Shown here: positions 6,894-10,472 of the stretch, piece after piece
How the letters are laid out: each line of letters opens with the position of its first letter
Numbering within the stretch: the stretch's first letter is position 1
Assembly: GCA_900557355.1 (NCBI GenBank)
Contig: USSR01000191.1
Span: 1 to 10,472, forward strand
Source of the DNA: an uncultured Bacteroides sp.
GTDB lineage: Bacteria; Bacteroidota; Bacteroidia; Bacteroidales; Bacteroidaceae
DNA length: 10,472 nt
Direction of reading: 5' to 3'
Translations under genes and position numbers: made by a program
Notes under the pieces: model-generated
What the model was told of the DNA's origin: nothing
The model's database searches: none
What the model saw: the letters and a program-made list of their open reading frames with translations, nothing else

Positions 6894-8651
6894 ATGAAAC
6901 CTGTTTATATAGTATCTTGGTTGTTCGCGTTGGCGATATCTTTCGTGTCTTGCGACGATTGGTTGGATAAGACACCCAAAGACCGCCTGTATCCGGATGT
7001 ATATTTCAAGACTGAAGATGAGTTGCGATTATTTACGAATCAGTTTTATAACAATCTGGTTCCGTCCGCTGTCGATATTTATTCCGAGTCGTCCGATTTG
7101 ATTGTCAAGTCCGACTTGATGCTCGAAATGTCCGGACAGCGCATCATACCCGATGAAGGAAACGGTTGGAATTTTACGGCACTTCGCGATATTAATTTCT
7201 ATCTGCAGTATTCCCATAACTGCACGGAAGTGAATGCCCGTAACCGTTACGATGGTGTTGCCCGTTTTTTCAGAGCTTATTTCTACTTTGAGAAGGTGAA
7301 GAGATATGGCGATATTCCCTGGTATGACAAAGCACTCGACTCGGATGATCCCGAATTGTATAAAGCCCGGGACTCACGTGAATTTGTCATGCAGAAAATG
7401 AGGGAGGACCTGGATTTTGCGATAGCCAATCTTCCGAAAACGAAGAATGCGTATGTACTGACCCGGTGGACGGCATTGGCACTGAAATCCCGTGTCTGCC
7501 TGTTTGAGGGTACTTTCCGCAAATATCATGGACTGGAGGATTGTGAAAAATACCTGAATGCTTGTGTCTCGGCTTCTGAAACCTTTATGAACGAAAGCGG
7601 ATATACACTCTATAAATCGGGCAGCACACCTTACAGGGATTTATTCGCTTCCATAAATCTACAAGCGGATGAAGTGATTTTCGGGCGTGACTATGAAGCT
7701 TCTCTTTCTGTGCTTCATAATGTGCAGAATTATGAGAACTCCACCACAATGGGACGTCCGGGAATGAACAAGAAGATTGTGAATTCTTATCTGATGGCGG
7801 ACGGAAGCCGTTTCACGGATAAAGCCGGTTATGAAACGATGACATTCGATCAGGAATGTCAGAATCGGGATCCACGACTGGCACAAACCATTCGTACCCC
7901 TGGATATACGAGAATCGGAAGTACAAAGAAAGAAGCCCCGAACCTGGCTTATACTATGACCGGATATCACCTGATAAAATATTCGATGACGGCTAACTAC
8001 GATGAATATAATAAATCGTGCAACGATATTCCCCTGTTCCGCACGGCAGAGGTGTATCTGAATTTTGCAGAAGCAAAAGCCGAACTAGGCACTTTGAAGC
8101 AAGCCGACATCAATAAATCTATTAAATTACTTAGAGACAGGGTAGGAATGACTAATCTGGATATGGAACTGGCAAATTCAAAACCCGACCCGTATTTGAT
8201 GAGTGCCGCCACAGGTTATCCGAATGTGAAAGGAGCCAATCAGGGAGTAATCCTTGAAATCCGTCGCGAACGAACCATCGAACTGGCAATGGAGGGTTTC
8301 CGTTATTACGACATCATGCGTTGGAAAGAAGGTAAACTATTTGAGAACGATCTGCTGGGAATCTATGTTCCCGGGCCCGGAACTTACGATTTAGATAAAG
8401 ACGGTACGGATGATGTCTGTTTCTACGTAGGAACAAAACCTGCCGGAAATGTACCTTTATATTTAGAGATCGGCGAGCAGATTCGCTTGTCGAATGGCGA
8501 AAGTGGTTATATCATCTGTCATAGTCTGATTACCAAGAAATGGAATGAAGACAGAGATTATTTGTACCCTGTTCCTATCAGCGAACGTACTTTGTCCAAT
8601 GGTGTGATAACACAGAATCCCGGTTGGAATGACGGATTGAACTTTAATTAA
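6894..8651 (+). CDS. susD: SusD/RagB-family outer-membrane substrate-binding lipoprotein
   Basis: The surface lid and ligand-binding partner of the SusC barrel, 585 residues. A lipoprotein signal peptide ends at Cys20 (ISFVSC) and is followed by the acidic DDWLD stretch typical of surface-exposed SusD proteins. The N-terminal region (TPKDRLYPDVYFKTEDELR) and the TPR-type helices (RFFRAYFYFEKVKRYGDIPW, LTRWTALALKSRVCLFEGTF) match the family. So do the C-terminal hallmarks (FRTAEVYLNFAEAKAELG, LEIRRERTIELAMEGFRYYD, IMRWKEG) and the ending YLYPVPISER. An Asp-rich DLDKDGTDD segment at 499-507 resembles a calcium-binding loop. It is 19 bases from susC and 24 bases before the EEP gene, so the three are surely one operon. 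The ligand cannot be read from the sequence. Confidence 0.96.
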   Translation: MKPVYIVSWLFALAISFVSCDDWLDKTPKDRLYPDVYFKTEDELRLFTNQFYNNLVPSAVDIYSESSDLIVKSDLMLEMSGQRIIPDEGNGWNFTALRDINFYLQYSHNCTEVNARNRYDGVARFFRAYFYFEKVKRYGDIPWYDKALDSDDPELYKARDSREFVMQKMREDLDFAIANLPKTKNAYVLTRWTALALKSRVCLFEGTFRKYHGLEDCEKYLNACVSASETFMNESGYTLYKSGSTPYRDLFASINLQADEVIFGRDYEASLSVLHNVQNYENSTTMGRPGMNKKIVNSYLMADGSRFTDKAGYETMTFDQECQNRDPRLAQTIRTPGYTRIGSTKKEAPNLAYTMTGYHLIKYSMTANYDEYNKSCNDIPLFRTAEVYLNFAEAKAELGTLKQADINKSIKLLRDRVGMTNLDMELANSKPDPYLMSAATGYPNVKGANQGVILEIRRERTIELAMEGFRYYDIMRWKEGKLFENDLLGIYVPGPGTYDLDKDGTDDVCFYVGTKPAGNVPLYLEIGEQIRLSNGESGYIICHSLITKKWNEDRDYLYPVPISERTLSNGVITQNPGWNDGLNFN

Positions 8652-8675
8652 TTAGATTCAGAAATATAAATTCTT

Positions 8676-10235
8676 ATGAAAAATATGATTTCTTATATAT
8701 GTCTTTTGGCAACCGTGTTTGCCAACTTGTCCTGTGCCGACGATATGGACAACTCTAAATTCGATAATATGATACCTTACGGTAAACAGGAAGTTTCCTA
8801 TACTTATCCGAAAGGGGAGGGGAACCTTAGAGTGTTGACCTTTAATATAAGGCATTGTGCCGGTAACGATGACGTGATTAATTATGACAGGACAGCCGCT
8901 GTTATCAACGGAATGGAACCCGATGTCGTTTGCCTGCAGGAAGTGGACTACATGACTACCCGCAGTAATAAAGTCGACCAACTGAAAACCTTGGCGGATA
9001 AAACAGGCATGAATTACTATTTTAGTAAGTCAATCGCTTACCAGGGTGGTGAATACGGTAATGGCCTTTTGTTCAAAGGGACGCCGATCAGCACGAAGAC
9101 TTATCCCCTTCCCGGTGCCGAACTCCGTTCTGCTGCCATAGCCGAATTTGAGAACTATGTAGTTATCTCCACCCACTTGGCTTTGGAAGAGAATAATAGA
9201 GTTGAATCTGCAAAACAGCTCACAGACCTTGCCAAAACATATAATAAAGTGGTTTATATGGCTGGTGACTTTAACGAGGACTTGATGAATGGCACATTCT
9301 TTACGGAACTGAAGAAAGAATGGGAGGTTGTCAGTTCTACAGAAAACACTTTTCCTACCGGACAGGCTACCAAACGGATTGATTTTGTCGTTACTTTGAA
9401 AACTCCACCTACCACTGTGGTAAAATCGAATGTAATATACAACCTGGATGGTGTCAACGTAGCAATAACTTCCGACCATTATCCACTTTATTGTGATTTT
9501 AAGAAGCCGACCGGACTTGAAGAATATCCGAAGGCAGAAGGTGACCTGCGCATAGGTAACTATTTCCTGACCTATTGTAAAGGTACAGATGGCGTGATTG
9601 ATTACGACCGGACAGGACGTATTATCGCCAAAATGAATGCGGATATTGTCTGCTTGCAGGGACTGGATAAGGAGACGGAACGTTCGGAAGGTATCGACCA
9701 GTTGAACGTACTGGCACAGAAAGCAAATATGTATGATTACTTTGCTAAAGCCATTGATTATAAAGGCGGTGAATTCGGTGTTGGTATACTGACAAAAGAA
9801 GAACCTGTAAGTGTAGACAGATACCAAATGGCGGGAAAGAGCGAGATGCGTGCAGCCATGGTAGTGGAATATGAAAAGTTTGTAGTAGCCAGTACCAACT
9901 TCGATACGGATATGGCAAAGCGTATAGAGGCCCTTCAAACGTTAGAAACGAAACTGTCTGCCTATAATAAACCTGCATTCTTGTTAGGATACTTCAATGA
10001 GGGCGACTTGGAAAGCGAATTTTTCCAAATGGTGAAGAGTAACTGGAATCTTCTTAGTGCCGATAAGTCTACCGAAGTCAGTGGTAAGAAACGTCGCCTT
10101 GACTTTATCGTGTCTTTGAAGAGTCACAACGTAAATGTGACACAGGTTGATGTGATAGAAAGTCTGTCGGGAGTAGATGTGACCGTTGCTTCTACACATT
10201 ATCCTCTTTTTTGTGATTTCTCCGGTTTAAAATAG
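8676..10235 (+). CDS. Tandem EEP-fold (DNase I/phosphodiesterase-like) lipoprotein with degenerate second domain
   Basis: A 519-residue predicted lipoprotein: signal peptide to Cys20 (FANLSC), then ADDMDN, acidic as in surface-exported lipoproteins; the Asn at -3 is atypical. Residues 51-275 form an endonuclease/exonuclease/phosphatase domain with every expected motif. These are FNIRH (Asn57), LQEVD (Glu89), YGNG (Asn129), STHL (His167), AGDFNED (Asp198, Asn200), RIDF (Asp236) and TSDHYPL (Asp267, His268). By family knowledge it should hydrolyse a phosphodiester or phosphomonoester with a divalent metal; nucleic acid, a phospholipid head group or a phosphorylated sugar are all possible. Residues 291-515 repeat the fold but lose most catalytic residues: Asn57 to Phe297, Glu89 to Gly329, His167 to Asn408, Asp198 to Tyr439, Asp267 to Thr507. 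It keeps Asn441, Asp476 and His508. The second half is probably a pseudoenzyme used for binding or support. It is the last gene of the susC operon and the only enzyme seen in the locus. Confidence 0.88.
   Translation: MKNMISYICLLATVFANLSCADDMDNSKFDNMIPYGKQEVSYTYPKGEGNLRVLTFNIRHCAGNDDVINYDRTAAVINGMEPDVVCLQEVDYMTTRSNKVDQLKTLADKTGMNYYFSKSIAYQGGEYGNGLLFKGTPISTKTYPLPGAELRSAAIAEFENYVVISTHLALEENNRVESAKQLTDLAKTYNKVVYMAGDFNEDLMNGTFFTELKKEWEVVSSTENTFPTGQATKRIDFVVTLKTPPTTVVKSNVIYNLDGVNVAITSDHYPLYCDFKKPTGLEEYPKAEGDLRIGNYFLTYCKGTDGVIDYDRTGRIIAKMNADIVCLQGLDKETERSEGIDQLNVLAQKANMYDYFAKAIDYKGGEFGVGILTKEEPVSVDRYQMAGKSEMRAAMVVEYEKFVVASTNFDTDMAKRIEALQTLETKLSAYNKPAFLLGYFNEGDLESEFFQMVKSNWNLLSADKSTEVSGKKRRLDFIVSLKSHNVNVTQVDVIESLSGVDVTVASTHYPLFCDFSGLK
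8796..10232 (+). repeat. Internal tandem duplication of a ~240-residue unit
   Basis: Residues 41-280 and 281-519 of the EEP lipoprotein align end to end at an offset of 240-241. Examples are YPKGEGNLRV / YPKAEGDLRI, VINYDRT / VIDYDRT, DQLKTLADKTGMNYYF / DQLNVLAQKANMYDYF, GGEYGNG / GGEFGVG and HYPLYCDF / HYPLFCDF. The duplication covers the whole domain including its linker. Similarity is plain in protein and only patchy in DNA, so the event is not recent. Confidence 0.9.
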
Positions 10236-10250
10236 AAACGTTATAGAGAG

Positions 10251-10293
10251 GCTGCACAGAGCTATGCACATATCGTGTGTAGAACTGTGCAGC
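10251..10293 (+). terminator. Nested hairpin after the EEP gene, probable operon terminator
   Basis: An outer perfect 9-bp stem pairs GCTGCACAG (10251-10259) with CTGTGCAGC (10285-10293). Inside it, a second stem pairs TGCACA (10265-10270) with TGTGTA (10276-10281), with one G-T pair and a TATCG loop. It starts 15 bases after the stop codon. No run of T follows (TTCATTATAT), so it may be a weak or factor-assisted terminator or a 3'-end stabiliser. Confidence 0.5.
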
Positions 10294-10332
10294 TTCATTA
10301 TATAGCTTATCAAACATCAAATGGAGTGGTAT

Positions 10333-10392
10333 AAAAAAGGAGAAAGCGGTACATCTTGAAAACTATTCAGTTGAAGTTATCATTCTTTCTCC
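10333..10392 (-). terminator. Possible intrinsic terminator on the minus strand
   Basis: Read on the minus strand, GGAGAAAG (10392-10385) pairs perfectly with CTTTCTCC (10346-10339) and is followed at once by six T (10338-10333). The loop is 38 bases, with weaker internal pairing possible. The T run on this side only indicates leftward transcription, fitting a gene that ends at 10404. Confidence 0.4.
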
Positions 10393-10403
10393 GATCTATG
10401 CCT

Positions 10404-10472
10404 TTATGGACTTTTTTCTCTCTTCATGCGGTCAATGAGAAATAATCGTGTAACTTTGTAAGCTGTTAGTGT
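10404..10472 (-). CDS. Possible C-terminal tail of a convergent gene (partial)
   Basis: One minus-strand frame is open from the window edge to a TAA at 10406-10404. It encodes 22 residues ending LFLIDRMKREKSP, while the other two minus frames stop within this stretch. A terminator-like hairpin with a T run lies just beyond the stop. The stretch is short, no family is recognisable, and a plus-strand promoter-like box overlaps it, so it may not be a gene. Confidence 0.25.
   Translation of the reverse strand, partial: TLTAYKVTRLFLIDRMKREKSP
10451..10458 (+). promoter_or_regulatory. Possible Bacteroides -7 promoter box for a gene beyond the window
   Basis: TAACTTTG is an exact TAnnTTTG match on the + strand, 15 bases from the window end. 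No TTTG stands at the -33 distance, so support rests on the -7 box alone. It would start a rightward transcript near the edge of the window. It conflicts with reading the same bases as the end of a minus-strand gene. Confidence 0.35.

Noticed and set aside
9030..9938. Minus-strand open frame of 302 codons within the EEP gene.
   Set aside because: It spans both halves of a gene with clear domain motifs on the other strand. No domain is recognisable in it, and its length follows from codon bias and the repeat.
8826..10220. The two EEP domains as a recent DNA repeat or an assembly artefact.
   Set aside because: The copies differ at many codons and at catalytic residues, so this is an old, genuine gene duplication.
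8676..10235. The EEP lipoprotein as a mobile-element or LINE-type endonuclease.
   Set aside because: It has a lipoprotein signal peptide, sits in the susCD operon, and there is no reverse transcriptase, transposase or terminal repeat nearby.
1..10472. CRISPR arrays, tRNA or rRNA genes, prophage or insertion-sequence ends.
   Set aside because: No regularly spaced direct repeats, RNA-gene signatures, integrase, or paired terminal repeats were found on either strand.

Overview
The window looks like chromosomal DNA of a gut Bacteroides species or a close Bacteroidales relative. The evidence is a SusC/SusD outer-membrane pair, a FecI-type ECF sigma factor with a FecR-type anti-sigma carrying DUF4974, lipoprotein signal peptides followed by acidic residues, no strong Shine-Dalgarno sequences, and TAnnTTTG-type -7 promoter elements. 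All complete genes lie on the + strand. No RNA genes, CRISPR arrays, insertion sequences or broken genes were seen.

Layout: the tail of an unidentified upstream gene (to 44) and a strong terminator (104-132). Next come a housekeeping-type promoter (-7 box at 246-253) and the ECF sigma factor (272-892), then a terminator (922-951) and a 40-bp promoter-like motif (962-1001). The motif precedes an anti-sigma factor (1012-1995) and a GLUG-type beta-helix lipoprotein (2028-3173). A second terminator (3191-3217) and a second copy of the 40-bp motif (3229-3268, 32/40 identical with the same internal spacing) precede susC (3353-6874), susD (6894-8651) and a surface lipoprotein of the endonuclease/exonuclease/phosphatase (EEP) fold (8676-10235). 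A nested hairpin (10251-10293) probably ends this unit. The last 180 bases hold a possible minus-strand terminator and gene tail, and a competing plus-strand promoter-like box.

Inferred working model: a ligand crosses the SusC/SusD gate, and the N-terminal STN domain of SusC contacts the periplasmic DUF4974 domain of the anti-sigma factor. The sigma factor is then released and reads the two copies of the repeated promoter. One drives the anti-sigma factor (negative feedback) and the beta-helix lipoprotein; the other drives susC-susD-EEP. The sigma gene has a different promoter and no copy of the motif, so it is probably made constitutively.

The most unusual parts are the EEP lipoprotein and the absence of glycoside hydrolases. 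The EEP protein is an in-gene duplication: the first domain keeps a full set of catalytic residues, while the second keeps the fold but has lost most of them. With no carbohydrate enzyme in the window, this may be a SusCD system for a phosphodiester-containing ligand rather than an ordinary polysaccharide locus. The substrate is not evident from the sequence.
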